Shown piece after piece: positions 1 to 13,995 of a DNA stretch of 64,000 bases; positions within the stretch are counted from its first letter, which is position 1, and every line of letters starts with the position of its first letter. The stretch is from Chrysomallon squamiferum. Taxonomy: Eukaryota > Mollusca > Gastropoda > Neomphalida > Peltospiridae. The notes beneath the pieces were generated by a model. It ran no database searches, had not been told where the DNA came from, and was given only the letters and a program-made list of their open reading frames with translations. The stretch covers positions 5,554,443-5,618,442 of the forward strand of contig CM022672.1 in assembly GCA_012295275.1 (NCBI GenBank), written 5' to 3'. Position numbers and translations under genes: made by a program.

Positions 1-3000
1 AATGCGAAAACAAGGAGAAACCCTCAAAAATGTATTCATGGTTGTCATACTCAATAACTGTAGGGCTCTTTGTCTGCAAAAGTCAAAAAATTACAAATAA
101 ATAACAAAATTAATACAAGATAACAGACATTTTATCAGGTTCATGTAAAATGGCTTTACAAGTGTCATAATTTATACCATTTCATTTTTTAATTTTTTAT
201 TATGGATTTTATATTTGATGAATGTGTGTTTTCTATTATATATATATATATACACATACATAAATATAGCTTCAAAGTATTCAAAATATATTTAGACTAT
301 TTTTTTCTTAAAATGACAAGAACACTTTAAATACTGGTACCAGGTTACTTATCTAACAAGCTTGGTTCCAGAGGGTGACCTGGATTTCTTGATTTTCCCA
401 TATTATAATATATCAGATACTTACAAGTGAGTCAGTGTGTATTAATATGATAAAACGATGTACTTACAAGTAAGTTTGTTGATGGTGACATAGTGATACG
501 ATAATGATACAACTTGTCCAGGTTGTTACTCCTTGGATTACAGAGTGGAACGGGCTAAGTAGCAAAAAAAACAAAAACAAGAATATTACTTAAAATTATT
601 TCCAACTAGTGATATTGAACAATGAAAAAGATTTTTTTTTTTTTTTTCATTATTCTGTGCTCATCTCATTCTGAATTAAACAATTCTGAACACAAGAAAT
701 AATAACATGTTACATCAGTTAAGATTACTACATGATTCTGGTCACTATCTTTAGTACTGGCAATGGTAAAAATATTTAAAATAAATAAATTAAAATATTG
801 GAATGTCATGTAAACTCAATAGCAAATATATAAAATAAACTGTAACTTACTGCTACTCATAATGAATGGTTTAAAAAGCTGCTAATGGTAATTATTTTTA
901 AAATTGCTATTTCAAATGAGACCTTTTCTCCTGGGTACAGATTGTGTCTTATTCCACTTCTCTGTGACTTGAGACTGCACTGACACAGTGGCCCATCGTT
1001 CATCTGTAACAAATATTAAAAGTGAAATATCAGAAACATTACCATTCATTTTTAACTAAATCTTTTTATATTGATTTGATGCATTTGCTCTTTCAGTTTC
1101 AAGAATAAAAAAAAAGGATATATATATATAAAAAAATAATAATAATAATAAATAATAATTTGTGTTGTAATATGGTTGGCTTAGAATTATTATTATTAAA
1201 ATGAGTCTCTAAAATGATCAAATTTAGACTGACAAATTATTTTATAAATCTTTTGTAACCATAACTACTCCTTACAAGAAATAAATAAATAAATGAAGTA
1301 AAGTAAAGTAAAGTAAAGTAAAGTAAAGTAAAGTAAAGTAAAATAAAAAATAAAATTAAATAAAATTAAATTAAATAAAAAAAAATTTCCACCAAAACAT
1401 CAACAAACATGTTAACAAAAACAAACAAAAAAATGAAGACAAAAGACAACAACTTTTACTAGATGACCATAAATTAAGACAGAAAATTGCAAAAGTTTAT
1501 AATGATGAACCGTACTTCTCCAGGGTCATTGTACCAGAGTTCATCGTGCATGTGGTAAGGATGCTGTCGTTTACGATTCAACTCTTCAATCCACCGCGGT
1601 GGTGCATTCTCAGCATCCGAATCTGAGTCACTACTACTACTACTGCTGCTCTCTGATTCTAGAATAAATTTCAAAAAAAAAAAAAATTAAAATAGTAAAA
1701 AATGTTTTTAATACATTTACCACTATTTTCTGTTTCTAAAACAAATTAAAAAAATATCTAAATTAAATATCCAAGTTAAACAGAAAAAGAGTTAACCAAA
1801 ACTTGACTTAAGAAGATTTAAACAAGAGATTTCAGTTTGGCATTTCAGTGACCAGTCAATTAAATTAACTGAAGCACTGACTACACTGGTAACGTTTTAT
1901 ACGTGTAACAATTTAAACTGAAAATACAGAGAACCTGATTCTGAATGATGGTGGTGGTGGTGGTGATGAATGCGAGGAGGTGGTCGTGGAGGTTTTGGTA
2001 TTACAGGTTGGTTTGATTTCACTCTCTGAGCACGCTCCACAAGTTCAAATTGAAATCTGTCTTCAAGGTCGGTCAGTCTTTTGGTCGATGTCAGACAGCC
2101 TGTCTGCAAAAATAAAAACACAAAAATTTAACAAATCTGTTCTTTTTTTATTCTTTTATTTTTATAAAATGTTATTTAAAAAATTAATGGTAACAAAGGA
2201 AAATAAAATCCAGAAAATAAATTCTTGGTAGATAATCTGAAATTATTATCATATGAAATTTCATGTAATTTTCAGATCACATCTACAAGTGGAGTTTTTT
2301 TCATAAACTCTTCTTCAAAATGAATTTCTAATAACAATTTCTAATAACAATTATCAGATTGGTAAATAACTACTGGTAATATAATCAGCAAACATATATT
2401 TGATGTGATTTGATATCTAAGTAAGTAATAGTAATTTTAATTTCAAGTATATTTTGGGGAAAGTTCTTTTTGTACATTCAGATTCATGGCATTTTCATGA
2501 TGTTCAGAACATAAACTGAAATATGATTAAACTAAAATTATTAAAATGAACACAATATGAATCATCTTTGCACATACATTTCTTCATTGTAAAACTTTAG
2601 AAATACATTTTTCTAATTGTCTTGATGAGACAATTCCATATGAAAAAACTATAACCTAATAAATTACAAATATTAAAAGAAATATATCATTAACTTTAAA
2701 AAAAAAAAAAAAAAAAAAATTAATTATTAAAAGAAACAAATAAACAAAAACTGGAAAAAAAGAACAGTTCATACAAAGTTTGGACTAACAAAAAAGTAAA
2801 AAAATAAATTAAAAAAACCTCTGTGTCTCTTGTGAAATACAGATCAGCAGGAGAGCAGCGAAGCCAGGCGGTTGAATCATCAGGTTTTGCTGCTTCTGAA
2901 CTCGACTTCGAAGAACTTTTTTCTGTCGACTTATCTGTGTCTAGGCCTAGTGAGTTGATATCTTCATAAGTAACATCATATCGAGCCTGCTTTACATCTC

Positions 3001-6000
3001 TGCACAAAAATATGTACATATATAGATAATTATTACATACTACAATGATTCACATACAGTTATATAATTATGTGTGTGTGTGTTTGTATGTGCATGCATG
3101 TGGAAACAAAATATTTCATTCACCTGTTATCTCGACCAGAGTTGTGATCTCGTACATGAGAAAAATTTCGCTTGTTTCTATCAGATCTTGATTCATGTCG
3201 CCCTCTGAAAAATATGGTCGAATTTTGATCATTCAGCTAAAACAGACCTTGTAAGTTATGTATATGCAAGAATAAAATATGACAATAATTAGGTTTGTGG
3301 ACAATTAAGTAATAATGCAATCTCTAATCACCAAGCCTGAATCACAATTACATTTAATAAATATATCAATAAAACAGTAATTTCAGGTTACCTGTCTCAT
3401 GAATCTTAAAAAAGCCTTTTCTACCTCTCAAATTTTTGCAAGACCTAGTCTTTTGAAAAGTGTATTAGTGATGATATCTGTCTGATCATGCGTATATTTC
3501 TGTTTAATTTTACCATGATTAAAAAAACCCAACAACAAACAAATGACCTGTTTAATATTGTCTGAAAAGGTTTGAATTACACTGCAGAGTCATTACAGCC
3601 AAAACATCTGATTTATAATAGCTAAGATACAAAAGAGATAATATTTTTTAATACCTATATCTTCTTTCTTCTTTGTATGGAGATCTGCTTTTCGAATTTT
3701 CTGATTCTCCCATTTTACTCTTTTCATTTCTTCTGTCTTTAACATCTGAAATATTTCTCACTTTACTGTGATGGTCTTGGTTCCTGAACCCATCTTCTTG
3801 TCTAGCCACTCGTTTGTCGTCATTTCTGTCTCTTGTTTTGTCACACTCGTGTTTTGAATAATTTCTGTTTGAAATCCTTTCCTTGTCTGGTTTCTTCTGA
3901 TAAGAGCGACCATCTTGATTCCAGTCAGAATTCTTTTCTCTGTCTCTACCAGAGCCTGGCCTCCTAACTGAATTTCTCTCCTTCTCAGAGTCTGTGTATC
4001 TACCTGAGTCTTTGTCTTGCTTTCTCTCTGTGCTGTAGTTTCTGTAATGAGACCTTTGTCCACCAGAATCTGATCTTGTATATGAATATGAATCACCATG
4101 ATCACTATCTGATCTGCCATCATCACCAAATCTTCTGTTGTCTCTTGATCTTCCTTTGTCACCCATCCTTCTGCCTTCGCCTGATATTCTGTTATCACCC
4201 AGTCTTCTGTCATCACCAGATCTTCCACTGTCACCTGATCTCCTGAAACTTTGATTTGGATTTATGTCATTACTCATCATATTATCGCCCAGTCTTGCCA
4301 TACTATTTCCAGCTCCTCTTGAGTCCATCCCCATCAATGGACAACCTCCCTGAAATGCTGGAGGCTGTCTGTTCCACTGAGCTGGCATTCCACCTTGAGA
4401 TGGACCAGCACCTGGTGGAGGTTGTCCAGGAAATCTTGAATTGGCACCTGATCCCCATGGCATCATCTGAGGCATAAATGGAGCAGTATTTGGAATAAAA
4501 CCCATTCTCGGTGTGTTCTGGACCATGTTATTAAAGTTTGTGTTAATCTGTGGTGGAGCACTGTGTCTTTGATTTGGCATCATTGAGGAGGCAAACCCTT
4601 CCTGCCCTGACATGCCTTTGAAGGGTCTCTGTGGAACAGGACCAGATGCTGGAGAACCACCATGAAAAGGTACACAATATCCAGGCATTCCTGACACTGG
4701 CATTCGTGCATTGTTGAACTGAAATGTACCACACTGCTGCAAATAGAAATAAAAATCTGTTTGAAATAAATTAAAAATTAAGTTCTACATTTATAAAAAT
4801 AGTTGAATAAATAAAAGAAAGATCAGAGGCATTATGTCTTTGATGGATTATGGATGCAGACATTTGTACATTTTCTTTCTGTTTATCAATAATAATAATA
4901 ATAATAATACAGACACATCAGCGATGTTCCAAAATATTTGGTTCAAACTCTTTCTGTTCCAGATTTTCTACACTCCAAAAGCTGTCATATAATAATTCAA
5001 CAAAACACCTCTAAGCAACTAAATATAAACCTCCCTTGTCTCTAAAGCATCATGCACTGCTAGAAATTTCAATTAAACTAATATTAAATGTAAATATTTT
5101 AGAATAAATGGTATAAGTATATTAGTATCAGGAAAATCAGATTATTTGTTACAAATTAATTTCAAAAGCTCAGTATCAATTTTTTCAGATGCTATTAGAC
5201 CATCAGTATCTTTCACTATGATACTGCAATCCAATCTTGATAGATATGTTCAGGTTGCAGATGCTTCATTGTGAAATTTGGAAGTTAAAAAATAGAGCTA
5301 TACCCCCATTTTTGCTTGGTTAAGGGATTCCAGCCAAAACAAATTTTGGTTGTTCAAATATAAATATAAAAGCAATGATTTTTTTTTTTTTTTTTTTAAA
5401 TTATAATATTATAAAAATCTATTTTAGCATAAGCTGTCATTTTTAATTTTAGTCATCTTCTTTCAAAATAATTCTTTCATCACCATTTCTACAATCTGTT
5501 TCTCATGACAGTACTCTGCTTTTACAATAAAATATTTTGAAATTCCATCATATTATTTATTATTATTAATATTATTCATTTATTTATTTATTTACTTATT
5601 ATCAGCTTCTTGATCTGCACTTGCAGATTCACCTTAAATTCTAACATTGTACAGGCTAGTATGTCTTTTGAAGTGTTCAAATCTGTCAGAGGTACCAATA
5701 AAAGCTCTTTAATCTACTACTTCATTGTCTCCTTTCCAAAGCAGAACATTTCAAAGCTGTTTAAGGTTTTAATTTTTGCAGTTTCTTTCATGTATTGTGT
5801 GAAGCTAAATTTATTTTGTGATAAAAAAAAAATAAAGAAAGAAAAATAGCAATTTAAAGACTGTGTTGATATGAAAAACGTATTAACTGAAACTGTGTAA
5901 ATCACTGAAGTACACACTACACTACACCCGATCTGATCCCCTCTCTGATTCGTATGGAATATTTTATGTGTCTGTTACAGCTCCAATATTTTACATACAT

Positions 6001-6056
6001 CACATTTTCGTTTTCTTTATCACACTTTTTTTTTTTTCTTTTTTTTTTTTACAGTT

Positions 6057-6096
<40 letters not shown>

Positions 6097-6415
6097 GTTA
6101 TTATTATTCTTATTATTCTTCGATGATACAGTTTGCTGTTATAAAATTTTTACTGTACAGTGGCTGCGTGTACACCAACCATGCTTTATATTTATTTTAT
6201 GACCAATTCTACAGTTTATTTATTTATTGTCTTCTTCGTTGATATATCCTGCTCTCTGTTTTGTACATTCACTATTTGTAACAATTATTATTATGACAAT
6301 CATATTCAACAACACTGTACAGTTTGTTAAATTTTGTAGCTTGTTTAATTATTTTTACCCTTGGAGCTGGCCCTCTAAGTGGTAACTGAGAACGTTGTTG
6401 ATCTCCTGGCCTCAT
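1..6415 (-). CDS. DROSHA: DROSHA ribonuclease III, N-terminal half (partial, runs off left edge)
   Basis: Nuclear RNase III that crops primary microRNAs with its partner DGCR8/Pasha. Nine coding exons, 5' to 3': 6415-6359, 4736-3655, 3204-3124, 2999-2819, 2103-1935, 1658-1516, 1003-923, 554-468, 73-1; 651 codons with continuous frame. Seen: a Pro/Met/Gly-rich start, then an Arg/Ser/Asp/Gly-rich stretch (RS-like), then a block ending HDELWYNDPGE that matches vertebrate DROSHA almost exactly, then MNDGPLCQC...GIRH, YHYRITMSP and PTVIEYDNHEYIFEGFS. The Cys-x-Cys...His of exon 7 are the first three ligands of the known zinc site in the central domain. Both RNase III domains and the dsRNA-binding domain must lie left of the window. 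Start: ATG at 6415 is chosen because its 19 codons join in frame to exon 2; the acceptor 4736 is CAG followed by CAG, so one residue is uncertain. Odd: a run of eight histidines at 1944-1970. Confidence 0.93.
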
Positions 6416-7035
6416 TTTGAATATTACTGTGTCTCTATATGGCCTGTGTTTCTTGCACAGAATCAATTTTAAAAATACAACCAATGAATAAAGTTAAAAT
6501 AATTAAGTTCTTAATAAAATCTATAAGGTACAAAGCACTTTATTTTTATTTTTTGTAGTCTCGTTAACTCAGAATCGAATAAACACTCCAAGGGTCGAGG
6601 TTTATCGTTTGTTTGTAAATTCCTACAATCAGGCGCTTCGTTTATAAAACGGGATAGTTATTTGCTTAATAAGTTGCACTTTTCACAGAACTGATTTTTC
6701 ACCATTTGCTGTTAGAATATTCATAAGAGATGATGATCCCGAACTTTTACGTCCAAAACTCAGATTTAGTTGGTATCGTTGTTTCCTCAAATAACAATAC
6801 GTGCACTAACAATCACGAAGAAATACTGCAACGAACGATTTAGAAACTTTTATTTTTTGCTTATTTATTTTTAACACAAGCAAATACCGTAAACAACAAA
6901 GCGAGTACACAGGCTGTCACGTCTCGTGCAACAACCATATTATAATACTAAAGAAAAAACGATATACCACTGCAAAATCCAGTCTGATGGCCGCGAGATA
7001 AGAACTGTTCAGAATGAAAGCGCTAAAAAAGTGAT
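6416..7035 (-). promoter_or_regulatory. Upstream / 5'UTR region of DROSHA
   Basis: This stretch is mostly unique, less AT-rich than its surroundings, and has several CpG-containing words between about 6580 and 6730 and near 6900-7010. It lies directly upstream of the DROSHA start codon and so most likely holds the 5'UTR and core promoter. A possible UTR acceptor on the minus strand lies near 6454-6460. No TATA box or start site can be assigned by eye. Confidence 0.3.
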
Positions 7036-7849
7036 ACCTCACTGAATATATATATGTATATATGTATGTATGTATGTATGTACACACACATACATACACA
7101 CACACATACAGAGTATTCTTTTATCTTTTTTTTTTTTTTTTTTTTAACAAGTTAATTATCGCCTTTTGCAGAATGTAGTCCTCTTTTCGTATATATGTTT
7201 TTTGTAACAACATATGAAGTCAATAATTACTAATGATCAAATTCTAACGATTAATTTTCTTTCTCGCAGGCCTTTACGTATAGGATAAACTACAAAAGGC
7301 TTTATAAATTTTAACTTTTAATGTATTTTCTGAAAAACAATAGCGTGATATATTAAATTATAATTATTTACTGAAGGAATAAAATGTGTCCATCATATTT
7401 ACATTGATATCAGAAATAAAACTGACTAAAAATAGTAAGTTCAGTTTTGTTTGTGACAGGAATATCCGTGAATAAAAGGCCGTAATAATACATATAACTG
7501 TATAACTGTATAATTTATACTTGTAGCTACATTAGCAAGTGCTATAGTGGCCGGGAAGCTTGAGCTGTTTTAGGGGCTTTTCGCATCCAGCAACGAGGTC
7601 TGGGTAACCTCTGTTTTCTTCTTCAAAGGGCTAGTTCTGTGACAGATTACCATCAGTGTTGTAAAAATGTAACTACGACATTTCAAATTTCGTTTAAAAT
7701 ACTGAAGCAATATGGTTTAAAGTCGGTTCTGGGGGCTCTCCAAGATTAGGAGCCCTGAAACTTAAGGATCTTTAGTTTCATAAAAGATCGGACCCTGTAC
7801 TTATGCATATTGTCTCTATAGTTGTGTATGGATGCATATACGAATGTAT

Positions 7850-7887
<38 letters not shown>

Positions 7888-8645
7888 ATAGTCTGGCTTA
7901 TTTATTTATATATATATATATTTTTTTTTTCTACGGTGTATGTGTGTGTGTTGGTCTCAGATCACTTATGTATTTATTTTTATATTGAGCTGTTTATATT
8001 TTTGATAACATAATATCCGAAATCCAGCACTCTGCCTTGTATTTCATACATTATGTATGAAACGTTCCAAATGGCTTATCTTCTTCCTTTTTTTTTTTTT
8101 TTTTTGTTAAATCCACAATAATCTACCCAAAAATGTAATTAGATTAGGTTTTCTCCTGAATCACTTATAATTATAACCAGTTATTTGTTCGATATTATTT
8201 CAACGCTTGTAGGTCAAAACAGGGTGTCGCTGAATCGCTAATGATATTATATTGCAGAGTTATTATTTATTTATTTATTTCCTCCCCCTCCCTACCATTC
8301 AATACATTCATATCACAAACGAAATATTGCGAAGTATTCTGAGCTACTTCGAGCAAATGTTTATTGTTATATTAATGGAAAGTAAATTCTGGCGTCGGGT
8401 GAATGTTAAAGGGAGATAATTAACGCTATTGTTTTATTTTCATCATCAACGCGAAAGTTTGATAAACGTTGATCTTCATATTTATTTTTATTATCATTCT
8501 CATTATTATTATATTTATTATTATTATTATTATTATTACTGTATTATTTTATTTTAAATTAATATAATTCGTTCCTTTCTTCGCCTTTTTTTTTCTTCAC
8601 TTTTTTATTATTTTAATTTTTAAATTTTGAAATAGAACTGGAATT
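7036..8645. other. Intergenic region between head-to-head DROSHA and channel gene A
   Basis: No coding exon seen. Contains a short TATG/GTAT cluster at 7046-7110, a T-run at 7127-7145, a (GT)n run at 7856-7886, a T-run at 8090-8105 and ATT-rich sequence at 8480-8545. Unique sequence at 8330-8470 may include the upstream part of the first channel gene. Confidence 0.5.
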
Positions 8646-9090
8646 ATGTCTGTTGACAGACTGATGATAGCGTTCAGAAATGCATTCGATGCTTTGCAGC
8701 AGAATGCGGACGTTTTACAAAATATAATAAAGAAATCAGAAAGTCTGGAAGAACATTTTATAGAAAGCGGTAAACATCTGAATTCTGTTGAAAGAAGTGA
8801 TCGTGTAAGCAAGTGATTCTTTCTTCTTGTATGCTTGCAGTTTGTGATGAATACTATTCGTACTATTACAGATTCATTTCTTTTCATGAATTTAATAAAT
8901 AAATAGAATCACTTGTGTCCACTAGTATTAAAAAAGAAGTGTTTTATTTTAGGTTGTTGTTGAAGTGAAATGTACATATCTAAAAATAGGATATGTTGAC
9001 ACAGCAGCCCAAGAATTTGAAGCTGAAATTTTAATCCAGTCTAAATGGCAAGAACCTCTACTGAATCATTTTACAGAAAGCGTTAGTAAG

Positions 9091-9137
<47 letters not shown>

Positions 9138-11478
9138 CCCCAAATTATTCTATTTATTTGACAAGATAAATGTTTGGTATAAAAATTACCTAAAAGATTT
9201 TCCATCCTCAATGTTTTTTGTTTTTTTTAGGACATAAATTTCTTTGACCCTAGTCAGTATTGGGATCCAAGGCTTGTTGTTTTGAACTTAGTGAGTGATT
9301 TGTTACTGAATAGAAAGTCTTACACTATTCGACTTCATGAACCTGGCTATGACCATCCACTCGTGGTTCAGTACTGGAAATTTAAAGGCACTTTCCAAGA
9401 ACCTCTTGAACTCGAGCAGTTTCCTTTTGATGTGCAGGTAATGGTGTGTGTGTGTGTGTGTGTGTTTTTTCATTTAATATCTGATGTTTCTTTCATAATT
9501 TAAGAAAAAAATGTTTTTAATATATGTGTATATATATATATATTTCATCATTTTTTAAATATATATATTATCCTTTTAATATATTAAGCAATAGAGCTTA
9601 TTTTCATTTTTTATGTACAGCATAATTATTTATTTATTCAATGTTTATTTTGTTGATTGTCCCTAGATTATTTATATACCAACATTTTGTATGTCTAATC
9701 GAAATAGTGTTAAGAAAAGTTTATCTGTTTATTTACTATGAACTATTGAAGGACTTGACCATCCAACTGTCATCTGACAGGCAAAGTGAACAGATTCAGA
9801 TAATTGAAGATGAGGATGAGCTGAGTTCTGTGAATGTGAAAATGTTTCAGGATTCGCAGGAATGGAAAATCTATGAACACGTAGAGTGTGTGACTGATAT
9901 TTTTACTAGAGAGTTTGCTCGATACATTGATCATCCCGTCCTGAATTTCCAGTGTCGTGTTTTACGGAAGACTGGATGTTATTTGTGGAATGTTGTTTTT
10001 ATTGTGGTAAGATGAATTGAGTGAATTGAATGAATAAAAGAGTCGAATTAACTGAAGTGAATAAATAAATAAACAAAAAGAACTGAATTAATATATGTAA
10101 ATTAATTGAGTTAAATGAATCAAATGTATTGAATTTAATGAATAATTGAAATAAATTGAATTAAATGAATCAAATGTATCGAATTTAATGAATAATTGAA
10201 ATAAATTGAATTAAATGACTGAATAAAATGAATTAATTGAATTGAAATTATAAAACAAATGAATTAAATGCAGTGAATGAATAAAAAATTTAATTGAATG
10301 TAAAAGAAAATGAATGACTGAATAAATCTAACGACATTGTATTGATTTAACAGAACTGATTATATTAACTTAAATGAAGACTTAATTGAATTGAATAAAC
10401 AAATTAAACTGATCATATAATTCAAATAAGTGAATATTTGTTTAATGCCAACTAAATTTGGTATCTGTAGCTGTTAGGTCATAAATACGTAGTTTCTATA
10501 CATACCTAAATAATTTATAAAAAGTGAATTAATACTTGTTGCATTACATTATCATATGATTACTTTATATCATATAAATGAGTTTTGTGTATGACAGAAG
10601 ATATCAGTTTCTGCCTCTCTGCAGGTTTCTTTTTTAATTAGCATCAAGAGATGTTTTATATCCAAAATCTCTCACATGAGAAAACACACATTATGCTCTT
10701 TGTTAAATTAGTTAAGAATGAAGTGGGAAACAGTGTGATAGGTCATTGAAAAGGAGTGATCTAAAGATCTGCAGCTTCTCATTTATCATTGAGCCTTGGT
10801 AGTTTTCATAGTTTTTCTTTTAATAATTTATTTCAGTGTTTTTATTTTGAGTAATTGCATAATTCTTGGTGATTATACAAAAAATAAATATATTTCGTAA
10901 ACATTTGTCACATTTCAGTTCAAATAAATTCAGTTTTTTTAATTTTATGGATGGATGGATGGATTAATGGACAGAATGTGTATATAAGTCTGTTTGTATG
11001 TTTATATGTCTGCCTATATATGTATTCGTCTATTTATCGACATGTGTGTGTGTGTATCTGTGTGTGTGTCTGAATGCCTGCATATATGTATGTCTTTTAT
11101 AAGAATGCATTTGTCTGTCTATCTGTCTATCTGTTTTTCAGCTCATGATAAAACTGCTGACATTTGCTACAATGGGAATCAACCCAGACATTCCAGACCG
11201 AGTGATGTTGATTGCTGCTGTGTTCCTCACAGCTGTCACCTTCAAACTTGTTGCCAGTGAAAGTCTTCCTGTCCTGTCTTACCTCACTTACTTGGTAATA
11301 TTCTCTTTGTAAATGAAACAAAACAACCCAATGTATATATATGTGTGTGTATATATATATGTATGTAAGATTGTATGTATATGTTTATGTATATATATAT
11401 TTACATGTGTGTGTGTGTGTGTGTCTATATCTATATCTATTTACATTAAAGATACTATTACTTTATAAGACTTTACTT

Positions 11479-11521
<43 letters not shown>

Positions 11522-13995
11522 TATGTATGATTTTATTAATAATAGTAAATTACAATTTCAGTCACATTTCATAATAGTATCTTGTTTTAATTGAATAACT
11601 CAACATCAGAAAATCAGATATAAAATTTTACTTAACTGGCTGCCACATTTTTATTGTTAAATAAATAAATTTAAGCAATTTGCTACAGTAGAAATAAATT
11701 GAAAAGTATAAAAACATTTTGTTATTACTGTTGTTATTGTTATTATTCTTACAGATATTATTCAGTTAGTGTTGTAACTGTTACTTTTAATATTGTTTTG
11801 TAGTTGTTGTTTTTTTATTATTAATCATCATCATTATTATAAATATTCTATCATTTATTGCTATTATTATAATTACAATTATTTCTATTACTATTGTTGT
11901 TGTTGTAACTGTTATTGTTATTGTTATAATTATAATTATTATTATTATTATTAAATTTTTTATTTAACTCAGGATGTGTATATTCTCTTGTCACTTACAT
12001 TTCTGTGGCTGCAGGATGTGGAATGTGCAATTGTTTCAGAAATGACAAAGAAATTTGACATGAACACAGTTATAATGTATGATTGTTACTTCATGGGTGT
12101 AATGTTCATTTTTCTCATCCTATTCCATATTGGCTTTGCCTTCTATATCTCCAAAACTGTAAGTTATTTTCTTATATTTAAAGGGAGGTTTTTTTTGTTA
12201 GTAATACTAATTGTTGTTGCTTTTGCTTTTGTAAAGTTCATTTTTGGCAGTATTAAGAAGTGGCCTAAAATATTTTGTATAAGTTCAAGTTTAGTTTTTC
12301 TTTCTTTTATCTTTTTTTTTTTCTGCTAATAAACATTTACTACTTAAAAAAAAAAAAAAAATTAAAATGTAAAACTACTTCTTAAAGTAATGACAATAAA
12401 TTAATGCTTTTATAACAATACATAAAAACTGAAATTATTTATTTTTTTGTCATAATGTTATTTCTCATTTTCATCAAAAGTAATATTCTTTTCAAAGTTT
12501 TTTTCTTTTTCTAACTAATGTAACACATGATAGAACTTACACTAATTTGTTGAAAATAAACGTGTAGAAGAATACATTGTGGATATTTAACTAAATCATC
12601 ATGTTGTCTGGATTTTAGGCATTAAGGAGAAAAAGAACAATGGATAAAAAAGATATTCTGTACAAAGTGAGTTTTTATTAGTTTAAAAACTGATTTAAAA
12701 ATTCTACATTTTAAAACCAAAATTTTGATTGATATTTTGCTTTTACATAATTATTATATCTCTATGTTCTAATTTTTCTTTTTGTCTCTGTCTTCTCCCT
12801 TTGTCTGTTTGAATCTGCATATTTTTGAACACTCACACATACATTTCACCAATTGTTACATGCTCTACTACTTATATAAAGTTAAATAAAAGTTGTTCAT
12901 TTTAATTAGTAAAATTAGTGTATGGAATAGCAAGTTGTCGTTTCCTCTGAATTACACAAAGCATACATGTCTCAAAACCACTAACTGCAAATATTAAAAT
13001 TAATGAGTTGATATATTCTTAATAATTAATATAAACATTTATAACTCTGCATTCAGACAATGAGATCAAGAAAGGCATTACAGAAAAAATATGTAAGTGT
13101 TTTACTCTGTTTTGGGGGTGTTTTTTTTTTTTTATTTATTATTATTATTATTTTATTTTATTTTTATATATATATATATATTTATTTTGGTTCTTTTAGC
13201 TGTTAAAATAGTTTGTATGTAAAACAAATAACAAGAATGAGGTAATACTATCAACCAAAATATATATGAAAAAACTGGAATTATAAATTAGTTTAGCATT
13301 TTATTTTTAATGACTAAGTAACTCATTTAAGTAACAGTTTAAGGTGCTAGGTTCATATCCTGGTTTATCTTTCTAAACAGAGCTAATTACGAAGACCAGC
13401 ACACACTTTTCTCTAACACACTAATTCCAGCACTGCAAGTCTAAAATGAAAACAACTGAAATATCAGTATTAGTAATTGATATATTTAAACTGACTGATA
13501 TATTTAGGCAGTAACTTATAGCATAAGTAATAATACATTAAGGCTGTAATGTATATGTTACTGATATATTTAGGCTATAACTTAGGCTATATATATGTGA
13601 GATCGTTAAGCTGACTGATTTATTTAGGCTATTACTTATAGCATAAGTAATTATACATTTAGGCTAATATTTAGGCAATAATATATAGTACAAAAAACTG
13701 ATACATTTAGGCTATAACTTACAGTATACATAACTGATATATTGAGGTTATATCATATTGCATAAGTTCTTGATAAATTTAGGTTCAACTAAGAATATAA
13801 TTAATTGATTTATTTATGCTATATCTTATGATATAAATAATAAATATTAGGCTAAAAAAACGACTGATAATAACTTTCTATTATTAAAATGTTCTGAGAT
13901 ATTGTTTATTAAATATTAATTTTTTCTTTCTTTATTTTCAGAAACATGTAGGAGATCTGGATCAGCAACATTTTGAAAACGACGCTGAAATTTAG
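8646..13995 (+). CDS. Cys-less pentameric ligand-gated ion channel subunit, gene A
   Basis: Nine exons: 8646-8804, 8953-9081, 9231-9437, 9752-10006, 11142-11294, 11973-12158, 12619-12666, 13057-13092, 13942-13995; 408 residues, all introns phase 0. Residues 1-53: charged helix-like start. About 54-238: ligand-binding domain with QSKWQEP, YWDPRLVVLN (the WxP of loop A) and EQFPFDVQDL, the Pro-loop core. The two cysteines that flank FPFD in metazoan Cys-loop receptors are absent. M1 about 239-263; M2 about 271-289, begins PDR and has Leu at 9'; then LPVLSYLTYLD and M3 about 302-321; a linker of only about 17 residues; M4 about 340-360; then 45 residues, strongly basic at first (ALRRKRTMDKK). 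Asp at -1' suggests a cation pore (inference). No signal peptide is visible. Donor of exon 2 taken as GTTAGT because the next-best site breaks the frame. A tandem paralog follows at 15200. Ligand unknown. Confidence 0.88.
10110..10209. repeat. 50-bp tandem duplication in intron 4 of channel gene A
   Basis: Two nearly identical 50-bp copies, starting TTAAATGAATCAAATGTAT, lie side by side (one T/C difference). They sit within a longer stretch of AATGAAT-type low-complexity sequence that runs from about 10009 to 10400. Confidence 0.75.
13057..13092 (+). CDS. 12-codon micro-exon in the basic tail of channel gene A
   Basis: An exon of 36 bp encoding TMRSRKALQKKY, with CAG acceptor and GTAAGT donor, phase 0 on both sides. 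It adds five basic residues to the tail after M4. Gene B has no separate exon here; its last exon starts KKRAYLHQHG, which may hold the equivalent. Because the exon is a multiple of three it could be skipped without a frameshift. Confidence 0.7.
13483..13866. repeat. Diverged tandem repeat in last intron of channel gene A
   Basis: About eight imperfect units of roughly 36-50 bp sharing the core ACTGATATATTTAGGCTATA followed by ACTTATAGCATAAGTAAT. Units differ by many substitutions and indels, so the array is old. Confidence 0.7.

Noticed and set aside
3758-4234. 158-codon minus-strand frame rich in Thr/Glu/Asp
   Set aside because: Out-of-frame shadow of the large DROSHA exon, which itself joins in frame to the conserved core.
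9641-9751. Upstream extension of the exon at 9752 (frame starting MFILLIV)
   Set aside because: It is intron: the preceding exon ends with a GTAATG donor and the homologous gene B exon begins at the same GACATAAC-type position after CAG.
13355-13380. Isolated B-box-like GGTTCATATCC
   Set aside because: No A box at a suitable distance upstream; too short to support a tRNA or SINE call.
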